Shown piece by piece: positions 1 through 9,383 of a stretch of 24,008 nt of DNA. Both the position numbers and the translations under genes were made by a program. Source of the DNA: Stramenopiles sp. TOSAG23-2 (taxonomy: Eukaryota; Sar); NCBI GenBank assembly GCA_900128395.1, contig LT649431.1:2598-26605 (forward strand), given 5' to 3'. The notes below the pieces were generated by a model, which ran no database searches, was not told the DNA's origin, and saw only the letters and a program-made list of their open reading frames with translations. The stretch's first letter is position 1, and every line of letters starts with the position of its first letter.

Positions 1-620
1 TAACGATTTATTATCTAGCATAATTAGCAGGAAGATATTACTGAACTGTACAGCACCTAGAGCACAGTCGTCTACAAAATATGCGCCCTCGTCGATATTC
101 AGAATACCTTAATTGTTTCTATGCTGTGTCCCCTTACCTCCAAATTTCGGGCTCTCTCTCTGCTCTCTGCTCACGCGTTTAAAATAAGTACGAAAACGTG
201 CCGTAGCATTCACCACATCAGTTCGCCTATCATGTTGAACTGGTTCATTAGCACTCACACAGTATGGAGTTTTTTTCTATTTGGACCGATACACTTGTAT
301 CTATAATATAGCAATAGTATTACAAACAACTATTATCATCCGAACGGTGAAAAAGAGAATCCGCTTTCGATAAGAAGATTATAGGTTACAGGTATTCCAT
401 CCAACCACACCACCACCAACAATAATAATACCTGTATACCCATATATTATAATTTTTATACAGAATAATAATTTAATACATAGAATTATAATATTTTATA
501 TATAATATTTTCATTTAACGAAAGGACAAAATATAGAAACAATTGTATTATAGTATATAATATCATCTGAAACAATTACCATCATCATTTCATTAAGTGT
601 AATAGAAAGAATAAAACACC
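1..620. other. AT-rich upstream region without a recognised gene
   Basis: I see no supported gene here. The only sizeable open frame (121-306, +, 61 codons) has no recognisable composition or motif and sits in CT-rich sequence, so I do not call it. The stretch from about 410 to 600 is very AT-rich with TAATA/TATAATAT runs and leads directly to the ATG at 621, so it presumably holds the promoter and 5' UTR of the large membrane-protein gene. No TATA element can be singled out from the AT background. Confidence 0.5.
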
Positions 621-3600
621 ATGTCGCAAAAACAACAATTATTACCAACAATCAATGAAAACAAGAAAGCAGCTGTTGGTACTAGTATAATTCATGAAGA
701 TAAAAAACAAAATAATGATGATGATAATAATAGTAAGAAGAAAAATGTGGAACTACCATCAATCAATGAAAACAAGAAAGCAGCTGTTGGTACTACTAGT
801 ATAATTCATGAAGATAAAAAACAAATTAATGATGATGATAATAATAGTAAGAAGAAAAATGTGGAACTGACTAATGTCCAAATAAATGAAAAAATAGTAG
901 AAAATAATAATGATAAAAAGGATGAAACATTAACGCCGCAAAAATCCATTAAATTATTAAAAAGTGAAACTGAAATGAATTATGAAACATGGAATTCAGC
1001 AGGTAATGATTTAATGACGGTGATGAATACAAGCGGTGGTCAACAAACTTGGAAAGATTACCGTGAACAAGTAGAAAATATATTAGAAATTGATAATAAA
1101 TTAAAGAAACGAAGAGAAGGAGATTTTGCTCGTTGTTTCAACGAGCTACAATGTCGATTTATTACACTTGTCATCATTATCGCCTTTTTCGTCTTGGTTT
1201 CACACCTGTCGACGTATTTGATTCAAGTTACGATTCCATTTAAATATGACCCCGAATTAGGTTCCTTAACGATACGTGTTCGTGCTTGTGACGTTCGCGT
1301 TAGTAAGGTTAATAAAAATGATGCAAAGGCTGGTACAATTCAAGTTACACAATGGTCTTTAAGTGATACGAAAGTCAATGCAAATTATGGTCAATCAATT
1401 GATGAAGATGCTGCTGATGGCAAATATGTGTTTCTACAGAAAAAGAAAACGATGGATTTAGAAGGAGCTGCAGGTACCGTGGGTGATTTATTGTCTTATT
1501 ATAAAGAACAAGAAAATGAAGTTATAACATCACTAAGTGTTGAAAATGATCAAGGGTGCGACAATCCTATCAGTATTAATCATCATGGCTGCCACACACA
1601 ATGTTTGGTACATATTTATGCCCCGGAGGATAAGCCTCTCAATGATTTATATATATGGCAATATGGAGATGATGCAACACCTTTGGTATTTGCAAACATA
1701 ACGGCTCCTGGGATTGTTATTAATTCATTGACCGTTGAAGCGAAATCGATAGAAACACATGTTAATGGTATAATCAGCACGAAATTACTAAATGTAACGT
1801 CAGTTGAAGGTGCAATTTATATTAAAAATACATCCTTTACAAATGCATATTTACGATCAACGCGTAATTCTATATATTTGATCGATACGCATACAAGCAG
1901 TGATCAAACGAATTTAGCTGTACATTACCGTTCCACTAATGAACTGGGTTGCATTCAAGCAGTCGGGATGAACCCTGCAACACCAGCATCATCTTGGTTA
2001 TTACATAATGAATATTCTGATCGTCCTGCTTTTAGACGTGGGATAAGCTGCGATCCAACTGGCATCAATGGCGATAGTGGCGCAGCTCGGGCTGTTTTGA
2101 ATATTTTTAATCCAAATAACGATGTGTTCATATCCCGTGATAATGTTATAAGTGGCTTAGCGAATTTAAAAAAGTGTGTTGGAGGGGCATGTCCACGTTT
2201 TGGCAATCCACAATCAGTTGCAGATTTGATTTTTCCGACAACTGCGTCTGCATACGTTGCTGGTGGTGCTGAGGATACTAATAGTAATAATAATGGATTT
2301 GTCAATTCACCAGCATATTCGTTAAATCATATACAATTTTTAAATCGTATCTCTGCTTTAAATGACAGTACAATGATCCCAGGGTGTGAAAGAGCAGTAA
2401 CCGTCATACCACCATCGCATAATAGAAGCAAAAGCAAACCTTACAGACGCCTTCGAATGATAACTGATGAAGGGGAAGCAAGGGTTGTAACGATTGTAAA
2501 TAAAAGTAATGTTGCTGTGAAACATACCATAGGAAATACAAGCTTCATAGCGACGCCAACAGCTGCTTTTAAAGATACTGGCCATTATTCTGGTTTGCGA
2601 ATTTTGAAAAAAGATATAGATATGATTTACAAGCGCCTGCGCAATCCATATGGTAAAGCTGGGCAAGGAGATTTGGAAAATGATGTTTATGCAACTATAG
2701 ACATTGCTGCGTCACCTGGTATCCCATCAATGCGTTGGATTTATACAACACGTAAATATTATTTGCTTATGTCACCTGAATTTGTTTCGTTTATATCATT
2801 TGGCATGATAACACCTACAGAAATCATTCATTTGCGTATTCGGATGTTGAACGGAGATTGTGAAAATATTACAACTATTTTAGACAGTAAAACTAACAAA
2901 CCCAATGCGCCATTATCACCAGGTGAGATAAACGATAATGTTGACATAACACCTGCATTTCTAGAGGAAGTATATCTTCGATTATGGAAAGTGTTAGTGC
3001 CATGGCCACAAGAAGTGATTAATGGTGATTTAGTAGCATTGTTTTACAACCAAACATACTCTGATGTGGAGCGCCGGGTAACGATGGTTGCGTTTAGCCC
3101 ATTCGCCTCAAACGGTGTACCAGGTAGATTGTTTTCATCCGGTATAGCCTTTGCCACGCATTTTTCGTACTTTGTGATTCTGCTTGGCAGCATAATTCTA
3201 GCTACGCATCTTGTTCGGTTAGCGTCAAAAGCCACCATTAATTTTATTGTCAGGACTAAAGTGGATATTGAATTGAAAAGGAGACTTGTACTTTTTGAAA
3301 CAGTGATAGCAGTTGGACAAAAGGTATCGCTAGAACAAAAAAAACGTAAACGGCAGACGCTTTTAAAACAAAAATCAGTTGATGTGAAAATTTTAGGCAA
3401 TGAGATGATGGGCGCGCCATTGCCATCAGCATCCAAGAAGTATGACGAGAAAGAGAAAAGGATGAATGCGATTGAGAGAATGGAAAATTTCGAGGTGGAT
3501 GAAGAACATGTTACAGCTGGTAATGAAAATTGTTGCGAACGATGCATTTCATCTATTAGAGGCAAGTGTTTTAGAAAAACTTTTTTCTTTCATGAAATGA

Positions 3601-5978
3601 TTAAAATTTTCACCAATTCACTTGTCTCTGCACTAAAAGTTTCGTTGACGTCAGAGCAAAACACGTTTGAAAATTGCCTTGACGATTGCTTTAAATTTCA
3701 GCCTGACGTTCCTGAAACTGGAGGTAAATCTTTCTCTGCAAATATGAAACGATTTGGCAAACGTGTAAGAAAAAAACTGAGACAGTTTTGGTCGAAGGAG
3801 AAAAAACGAATCCGTGATAAACAGAAGAAAAAGGGAAAAAAAGTATACATCACTCCTTTTAAAAATGTTCTTGATGAATATCAAGATTATTGTTGGGAAA
3901 GACAACTACCTTCATCATTAGGAAAAGAAGAAATAAAAGAGATTTTATTGTTTGAATATGATTGCTATTTAGAGACATACCGCCATTTTGAAATCCCACA
4001 ATTGCAGTGGAGTTTTGATGTTAAAGATACGTCTGAAACGCTTAAAATGTTGAAAAGAATGATACTGAAAAAACAAAAGGATGATTTGCTTAAAGTCAAT
4101 GGAGATGAAATCAAGTTAGAATTAGATATATTGACTTTATTCATAAACACCTACTGTGTTTGGAATTTGGATGGCAGAAATACGCTTAATGAGAATAGTT
4201 TCCATCTTCAATATTTAAAAGAAGAAGCTGTGAACGTATATGATAATGAAGAGGAGGAAGATGAGCCTACCACAGCACGTAGGCAAACATCTTCTTCGCA
4301 AATGGAATCATCTGTAGAAGAACGTTTAAAGTCAAATTTTTTTGTTACACGGTTTGAGGCCTGGATAGAAAAAAATGAAATTCCTTGGGAATTTGCAGAT
4401 GCTTCGATAGAGGGACTTTCAAGACTAAATATTGGTGTGGACATTACTATGGTAACGAATGTCCTTGGTATTCGTAAACGATTGAAATCAAAATCCCATG
4501 ATACTGGATTTCTTAAAATTGTTTGCCAAACAAAAGGAAAACCGAAAAAGCGCAGGAATTATGCAACAAGACTTAAACGACATTTGCAACGTGTTCTTCT
4601 CATATCTGTTCAGGTTTTTTTGGATTTTTTTATAATTAATGTGGTCCCATTTATTTTTTTATATCTTGCTTGGAAAGCACATAGGGATTGGGCTAGATTA
4701 TCTGGTCGGGAGAACGTTTTGACAACAGATACTCTTTTCAATGCAAACTTTGAAGAATTATTTAATTATGAAATCAATCCATGGGCTTTGGCAATATTGA
4801 TTGGCATTACTTTGTTATTATTTTTTCATATTTTCCGTGTTTTCTTTGATTATGTAATTGAAGCATTGGAGAAACATAAAAGTATAATTTTAGAAGAACA
4901 AGTAGCAAATCGCCTTAAAAATGTTTTAACTGATACAAGTGAGCGTAGAAATATAGAACAGCATTTTTCTTCAGAGTATGTAACCGATGAAGATGTAGCA
5001 TCTTACGAAAAAAAACATAGATGTCATTCTTGCTGTCGAAGCGCATCATATGCTTGTGTGAGCATGCATAATGTTATCGTTGCATTTGAATATACCATTT
5101 TTTTGATTTTGTTTCTTGTACAATTTTCCTATATTGTTGCAGGTACTATAGCGGATCCTAAGCGTAATTTATCAACAGGCGTTTTTGTTATAACTTCGGT
5201 AATAGTTGCTTATTTGACATATAATAATATGTTGAGTGTGTATAGCCGTACAAAAACAAAAATGAAATATTATTTTCAACAATGTGTCAATAAAGGAATT
5301 GATAGGTATTTAGGTTTGAAAATCAAACAAAATATACGTGAAAATGATGCTAAAGTTTTAACGCAAGAAACGACTGATGGCGCGAAAAAGAAGTTGATAT
5401 TAAATTTGAATAATGTGACTGATACCCCGGATGATGCTTCCCCTATATACGATGACGATAATTTACCAGATGCAACCGCTGAAAATATTTTTGATGCGCT
5501 TGTAATCGATTGCCGTGGTAAAAATACGCTAGATTACAAAGGCCTTTGTCATTTATTTGATAGATTGAATCTAAATTTACGAGAGGGTATGAAAAGGAAG
5601 ATGTTTTCTCACTGTGATAAAGGAGGGGATGGAAGAGTCAATAAAAAAGAATTTGTTGATGCGTGGGAATGGTTGCAAGATGAACTGGCTGAAAGGATTG
5701 CCAACGAGATGGGCGTAGGATATGATGCAGTTATCCAGACAGTTATCTACGTGTTGCTTTTCATGACATGTTTTTTCCTGTTTTTAGTATACCATTTACG
5801 TGTTTTTGTTGCAAATGGCGACTTTCAAAGCATTTTAACGTCATTGTTTGTGATTGGTTCTGGGATGGCAACTAAATTTTTCGAAAAAGCAGCACAAGGT
5901 GATTATGCAGATAAAGAACAAGTTGATAAGAAAGTCAAAGTTATTGTCGGTAAAGAGTTGATGAAATCAGCTTTGTAG
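621..5978 (+). CDS. Giant multi-pass membrane protein with large ectodomain and C-terminal EF-hand (unknown function)
   Basis: This is one 1785-codon intronless frame; the family is not recognised by name. Residues 1-175 are polar and Lys/Asn-rich and contain a duplicated 37/38-residue block. A hydrophobic segment at about 178-200 is followed by about 640 residues rich in N-glycosylation sequons with scattered Cys, consistent with an extracytoplasmic domain. The part around residues 370-430 has short beta-like alternating repeats reminiscent of DUF4097-type beta folds (weak inference). A second membrane segment lies at about 841-867, then a basic and acidic cytosolic stretch. Further hydrophobic segments are at about 1324-1352, 1386-1413, 1488-1510, 1519-1538, 1704-1727 and 1735-1754. 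Residues 1624-1680 form an EF-hand pair: the first loop is degenerate, the second (about 1666-1677, DKGGDGRVNKKE) has the canonical acidic positions, including Asp1, Asp5 and Glu12. A calcium-responsive surface protein is a reasonable inference; transport or receptor activity cannot be told. The stop is only 66 nt before the HDAC start. Confidence 0.85.
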   Translation: MSQKQQLLPTINENKKAAVGTSIIHEDKKQNNDDDNNSKKKNVELPSINENKKAAVGTTSIIHEDKKQINDDDNNSKKKNVELTNVQINEKIVENNNDKKDETLTPQKSIKLLKSETEMNYETWNSAGNDLMTVMNTSGGQQTWKDYREQVENILEIDNKLKKRREGDFARCFNELQCRFITLVIIIAFFVLVSHLSTYLIQVTIPFKYDPELGSLTIRVRACDVRVSKVNKNDAKAGTIQVTQWSLSDTKVNANYGQSIDEDAADGKYVFLQKKKTMDLEGAAGTVGDLLSYYKEQENEVITSLSVENDQGCDNPISINHHGCHTQCLVHIYAPEDKPLNDLYIWQYGDDATPLVFANITAPGIVINSLTVEAKSIETHVNGIISTKLLNVTSVEGAIYIKNTSFTNAYLRSTRNSIYLIDTHTSSDQTNLAVHYRSTNELGCIQAVGMNPATPASSWLLHNEYSDRPAFRRGISCDPTGINGDSGAARAVLNIFNPNNDVFISRDNVISGLANLKKCVGGACPRFGNPQSVADLIFPTTASAYVAGGAEDTNSNNNGFVNSPAYSLNHIQFLNRISALNDSTMIPGCERAVTVIPPSHNRSKSKPYRRLRMITDEGEARVVTIVNKSNVAVKHTIGNTSFIATPTAAFKDTGHYSGLRILKKDIDMIYKRLRNPYGKAGQGDLENDVYATIDIAASPGIPSMRWIYTTRKYYLLMSPEFVSFISFGMITPTEIIHLRIRMLNGDCENITTILDSKTNKPNAPLSPGEINDNVDITPAFLEEVYLRLWKVLVPWPQEVINGDLVALFYNQTYSDVERRVTMVAFSPFASNGVPGRLFSSGIAFATHFSYFVILLGSIILATHLVRLASKATINFIVRTKVDIELKRRLVLFETVIAVGQKVSLEQKKRKRQTLLKQKSVDVKILGNEMMGAPLPSASKKYDEKEKRMNAIERMENFEVDEEHVTAGNENCCERCISSIRGKCFRKTFFFHEMIKIFTNSLVSALKVSLTSEQNTFENCLDDCFKFQPDVPETGGKSFSANMKRFGKRVRKKLRQFWSKEKKRIRDKQKKKGKKVYITPFKNVLDEYQDYCWERQLPSSLGKEEIKEILLFEYDCYLETYRHFEIPQLQWSFDVKDTSETLKMLKRMILKKQKDDLLKVNGDEIKLELDILTLFINTYCVWNLDGRNTLNENSFHLQYLKEEAVNVYDNEEEEDEPTTARRQTSSSQMESSVEERLKSNFFVTRFEAWIEKNEIPWEFADASIEGLSRLNIGVDITMVTNVLGIRKRLKSKSHDTGFLKIVCQTKGKPKKRRNYATRLKRHLQRVLLISVQVFLDFFIINVVPFIFLYLAWKAHRDWARLSGRENVLTTDTLFNANFEELFNYEINPWALAILIGITLLLFFHIFRVFFDYVIEALEKHKSIILEEQVANRLKNVLTDTSERRNIEQHFSSEYVTDEDVASYEKKHRCHSCCRSASYACVSMHNVIVAFEYTIFLILFLVQFSYIVAGTIADPKRNLSTGVFVITSVIVAYLTYNNMLSVYSRTKTKMKYYFQQCVNKGIDRYLGLKIKQNIRENDAKVLTQETTDGAKKKLILNLNNVTDTPDDASPIYDDDNLPDATAENIFDALVIDCRGKNTLDYKGLCHLFDRLNLNLREGMKRKMFSHCDKGGDGRVNKKEFVDAWEWLQDELAERIANEMGVGYDAVIQTVIYVLLFMTCFFLFLVYHLRVFVANGDFQSILTSLFVIGSGMATKFFEKAAQGDYADKEQVDKKVKVIVGKELMKSAL
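644..868 (+). repeat. In-frame tandem duplication (111 + 114 bp) in the 5' coding region
   Basis: Copy 1 is 644-754 and copy 2 is 755-868. The copies differ by two substitutions (a to t at 648/759, and a to t in the CAAAATAAT/CAAATTAAT segment) and by a 3-nt ACT insertion in copy 2. Both are multiples of three, so the protein gains a second copy of a Lys/Asn/Asp-rich block near its N-terminus (residues about 9-83). This is the most diverged of the five tandem duplications in the window. Confidence 0.95.
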
Positions 5979-6044
5979 AGAGCAATACTTCCTATTAGAA
6001 AATTTGAACGTCGTATCATATAATATTAATTTCGAGGTTTCATC

Positions 6045-7505
6045 ATGTCCTCCTCTGCATTACACGATTCGACTGGTGGTTTTAATCGTCGTGTGGAATA
6101 TTTTTATGATCCAGACATAGGTAATTATTATTATGGTAGTGGACATCCAATGAAACCACATCGCGTACGGTTGACGCATCATTTATTATTGAATTATGGT
6201 CTGTATAGGCAAATGAATGTATTTAGGCCATTAAAAGCAACAAAAGAAGAGATGTCTATGTTTCACAAAAGTGACTATTTAGACTTTTTAAGAATTTGTA
6301 CACCTGATGAGGAGGAAAGGTATGCAAATCAAATGGAACGTTTTAATGTTGGACAAGCTGACTGTCCAATTTTTGGCGATTTATATGAATATTGCCAGGT
6401 ATATTCTGGCGCTAGCTTAAGCGCTGCGATGCGTTTAAATGCAAAACGAAGTGATATAGTAGTTAATTGGTCTGGTGGGATGCATCATGCAAAAAAAAGT
6501 GAAGCAAGTGGATTTTGTTATGTGAACGATATTGTATTGGCTATACTGGAACTGTTAAAATCGAAAGAAAGGGTTTTATATCTTGATATTGATATCCACC
6601 ATGGGGATGGTGTCGAGGAAGCATTTTATAGTACAAATAGAGTCATGACATTGTCGTTCCATCAGTATGGCGATTTTTTTCCTGGCACTGGCACGGTGCA
6701 AGATGATGGAAACAAAGACGGTAAAGGTTACGCATTGAATTTTCCATTGCAAGATGGTTTGACGAATCAATCATTCCGTACTGTTTTCAGGCCAGTCATT
6801 GATGAAGTTATGGCTCGTTTCAGACCGGAAGCTGTTGTTATGTGTTGTGGCGCCGATTCTATAACTGGTGACAGGCTTGGTTGTTGGAATTTAACCATTA
6901 AAGGGCATGCGGAATGTATTGACTATGTAAAAGGTTTTGGCGTGCCGTTGATGTTATTAGGTGGTGGTGGGTATACCCCTCGGAACGTTGCAAGATGTTG
7001 GGCATGGGAAACTGGTGTTGCCCTTGGTAAAACAGACATGTTGGATGATGAATTACCATTTAATGATTATTATGAATTTTTCAAGCCTGAAGGATATAAG
7101 TTGCATTTGCCTCCACAAAAGAATATTGAAAATTTCAATTCTACTAAAGAACTTCAAAATACTTTGCAGAAAGTCTTAAATATCTTGTACAAATTAGAAT
7201 CAGCCCCCAGCGTACCAATTTACACAGGAAACATCGGTACGACGCAAATACCAAAAGCCGCACAAGATTTAGATGAAAGGGAAAAAATCCGTAATGAAAA
7301 TGTTGATGCAGAGGTAAGAACAACGGCGGCATTTGAAGGTAGAAAAGCAAGTAACCTTGATGCTATAGCCCCTGAATCACGAGTGGAAAGTGATTTGAAT
7401 AGCAACAATATTGGTAGCAGTAATAATAATAATTCAGTGATGGAAGAAGGTGTGACTGCATGGAAAGTTGCACCAAAGGAGGAGGAAGATGAAGAAGGAT
7501 TGTAA
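6045..7505 (+). CDS. Class I (Rpd3/HDAC1-type) histone deacetylase
   Basis: This 486-aa zinc-dependent lysine deacetylase is expected to act in nuclear co-repressor complexes. The deacetylase fold covers about residues 12-385. Visible motifs include GSGHPMKPHR near the N-terminus, the active-site His pair H147-H148, zinc ligands D183 and H185 in LDIDIHHGDGV, the third ligand D271 in CGADSITGDRLG, and the catalytic Tyr Y310 in GGGGYTPRNVARCW. These match HDAC1 H140/H141, D176, H178, D264 and Y303, so the enzyme should be active. The lysine of GHPMKPHR and R277 correspond to HDAC1/3 residues that bind inositol phosphate. The C-terminal hundred residues are a polar, Asn- and Glu-rich tail, as in other Rpd3 proteins. 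There are no introns. The start follows the upstream stop by 66 nt and precedes the conserved RRVEYFYDPDIGNYYYG. The last 15 codons and stop are duplicated downstream. Confidence 0.97.
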   Translation: MSSSALHDSTGGFNRRVEYFYDPDIGNYYYGSGHPMKPHRVRLTHHLLLNYGLYRQMNVFRPLKATKEEMSMFHKSDYLDFLRICTPDEEERYANQMERFNVGQADCPIFGDLYEYCQVYSGASLSAAMRLNAKRSDIVVNWSGGMHHAKKSEASGFCYVNDIVLAILELLKSKERVLYLDIDIHHGDGVEEAFYSTNRVMTLSFHQYGDFFPGTGTVQDDGNKDGKGYALNFPLQDGLTNQSFRTVFRPVIDEVMARFRPEAVVMCCGADSITGDRLGCWNLTIKGHAECIDYVKGFGVPLMLLGGGGYTPRNVARCWAWETGVALGKTDMLDDELPFNDYYEFFKPEGYKLHLPPQKNIENFNSTKELQNTLQKVLNILYKLESAPSVPIYTGNIGTTQIPKAAQDLDEREKIRNENVDAEVRTTAAFEGRKASNLDAIAPESRVESDLNSNNIGSSNNNNSVMEEGVTAWKVAPKEEEDEEGL

Positions 7506-7717
7506 AAAAAAAAAAAAGAATTGATTTGATGTTAAATCACCAAATATGTCCGAGATTTATATTTCATTATGATATGATAATAATTTTTATGGAAAGTTGC
7601 ACCAAAGGAGGAGGAAGATGAAGAAGGATTGTAAAAAAAAAAAAAAGAATTGATTTGATGTTAAATCACCAAATATGTCCGAGATTTATATTTCATTATG
7701 ATATGATAATAATTTTT
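7460..7717 (+). repeat. Perfect 129-bp tandem duplication spanning the HDAC stop codon
   Basis: Copy 1 (7460-7588) contains the last 15 codons, the stop codon at 7503-7505, a run of 14 A and the first part of the 3' UTR. Copy 2 (7589-7717) is identical by eye, including the 14-A run. Only a 2-nt match (AT) is shared at the breakpoints. Copy 2 lies wholly in the 3' UTR, so the protein is unchanged, but a second copy of the coding tail is carried in the message or just beyond it. Confidence 0.97.
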
Positions 7718-7936
7718 ATACAAAGCTTCGTACATTAATTCAATTAATGATGTATTATTATGACTCGAAGACCGAAGAGACGTTACGTTCGTATTTAAAT
7801 ATTTTAAAAAAAAATATATTCGTATTATTTTACGACTCGTACTACTTTTACGAATATAATTTTACCGCCGTGTATATTACCCTTCTGTCTCCTTACATGA
7901 TATAATTTCTACGAAGCCGTAAAATACTCTCCTTTA
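7718..7936. other. Convergent intergenic region between HDAC and PTGES2-like genes
   Basis: This AT-rich sequence lies between two gene 3' ends and should carry both polyadenylation regions. It contains a near-perfect palindrome at 7733-7749 (8-nt arms CATTAATT/AATTAATG around one C) and several TTCGTA/TACGA-type half-sites. No ORF or RNA gene is seen. Confidence 0.6.
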
Positions 7937-9121
7937 TTATTTCCACTCAATACAACTACTATCACCAATTGAGCGTTCCATACTCACATACCATTTTCTT
8001 AACCTTTCATTTGTTTCCAATATTTCATTATACGTATCCATTCCTTTTAATGCACGAATGGTACCATATGTGTAAATATCTGCAATATCTGGTTGATTCC
8101 CACCATGAAATGTACTATCATCACCAATTTCATTTAACCAAACATTTAATGCATCAAACAATGCCTCGCGTTCGTCCTCGATGCCATATTTCTTTTTGAT
8201 CTTACCTTGTGCAGCCCACATCGCTACTGGACCTAATACCCTGTTCATTGCACGTTGTGCAAAACTAAAGTGTGGAACATCATTGATGTAGGAAAATGCT
8301 TGCCAAGATTCTGAAAAATTACGGGTAATATTTGGAAATAAAAGTACAGCTAATGTTTTATTTGCCCAGCTTGCCCATTCCTTTGCTTTTTTGCCATCGT
8401 ATAATTTCTTCTCGCTGTTTGAAATCGAACCTGCTTTAGATAACATATCAATAATTTCATCGATGATATTCATGGAATCATTAATTTGAACTCCATCAAT
8501 AGTTAATATTGGCACTTTTTTATATCCATCTATAGACCATGATTTTGTTTCTTCCTTTGACATTGGATTTACTTCCACACTTTTATATGGCACATTTTGA
8601 TAATCTAGAAGTGCCTTCACTGCATTGCAAAATGGGCATATTTTGTATTGATATAAAATAATTTCAGCTGTCTTGATATTACTATTTTCTGTCACAGGGG
8701 AAGTTGCAACAAGTATTTCTTCATTATTTCTTCCTTTTGTTGTTGTTGAAAATGCTGCTGCACTTCGTTTCATATTATTAGTAGTATTGGATGCCTCAGC
8801 ACTACTGTAGTAATAATTCATAGTGCCATAACTGCTTCCACATAATAATAAACCTGTTGATATGATATATGATGATTTTGTATTTGAATATTGATAATTA
8901 CTTTTTTTACCATTTATTATATTATTGTTATTATTATCAGACAATATTGACATCCATTTCACTTGTTGATTCAATCTTGAATTATTATTATTATTATTAT
9001 GATTATTTTTACTACATCTTATTATATCACGTAAATAATTTTGTCGTCGATGATGATATTTGTTAATATTTCTCATGCATCCCTTCGCAATAACATTATT
9101 AATCATCTTAGGTGCAATCAT
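7937..9121 (-). CDS. Membrane-associated prostaglandin E synthase 2-like (glutaredoxin-GST) protein
   Basis: The protein is 394 aa from the ATG at 9121; the open frame extends four codons upstream only from a GTG. The N-terminal about 85 residues are rich in Arg, Asn and Lys with few acids, then a hydrophobic stretch (YIISTGLLLCG, about residues 85-97). This suggests an organelle-targeted, membrane-anchored protein, probably mitochondrial. From about residue 152 there is a glutaredoxin-like domain with a CPFC motif (C162/C165), followed by a thioredoxin-fold KVPILTIDG segment with the cis-Pro. A GST C-terminal-type helical domain follows, with GGNQPDIADIYTYGTIRALKG near the end, matching the PTGES2 pattern GGQKPNLADLAVYGVLR. 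In animals PTGES2 isomerises PGH2 and binds haem; the role in protists is unproven and may be general redox. The gene diverges from NEMF across about 260 bp. Confidence 0.88.
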   Translation of the reverse strand: MIAPKMINNVIAKGCMRNINKYHHRRQNYLRDIIRCSKNNHNNNNNNSRLNQQVKWMSILSDNNNNNIINGKKSNYQYSNTKSSYIISTGLLLCGSSYGTMNYYYSSAEASNTTNNMKRSAAAFSTTTKGRNNEEILVATSPVTENSNIKTAEIILYQYKICPFCNAVKALLDYQNVPYKSVEVNPMSKEETKSWSIDGYKKVPILTIDGVQINDSMNIIDEIIDMLSKAGSISNSEKKLYDGKKAKEWASWANKTLAVLLFPNITRNFSESWQAFSYINDVPHFSFAQRAMNRVLGPVAMWAAQGKIKKKYGIEDEREALFDALNVWLNEIGDDSTFHGGNQPDIADIYTYGTIRALKGMDTYNEILETNERLRKWYVSMERSIGDSSCIEWK

Positions 9122-9383
9122 CGTGATTATCACTCAATACGTATATATAGATATATTATGTTCCATCTTCTATACTTTCTATTTGTTTTGATTATCTTTA
9201 TTCGAAAGAACAATTATTAATTAATGAAGTCTCGTCGCGGCGTGTATATAAAGTAAACTAATAATAATAATAAATAATTACTATACACTATATATAGAGA
9301 ATAGTTGGAGGAAAATAAATACATTGAACATACCTATAGAAGTAATAATAATAAAGCTGAAGAATCAATACCAAGTAACAACC
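9122..9383. promoter_or_regulatory. Divergent promoter region for PTGES2-like and NEMF genes
   Basis: This is a 262-bp spacer between two divergent ATGs (9121 on minus, 9384 on plus). A TATATAAA element at 9245-9252 is a candidate TATA box for the plus strand, about 130 nt before the first NEMF-type ATG. A second AT alternation at about 9140-9158 could serve the minus strand. The last 53 bases (9331-9383) belong to the 232-bp duplication, so part of the NEMF 5' leader is present twice. The assignment is by position and composition only. Confidence 0.4.

Noticed and set aside
121-306. 61-codon open frame upstream of the membrane-protein gene
   Set aside because: No motif, no recognisable composition and a CT-rich context; expected by chance at this length.
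3044-3565. 173-codon minus-strand frame
   Set aside because: Antisense shadow of the giant membrane protein, with no motif of its own.
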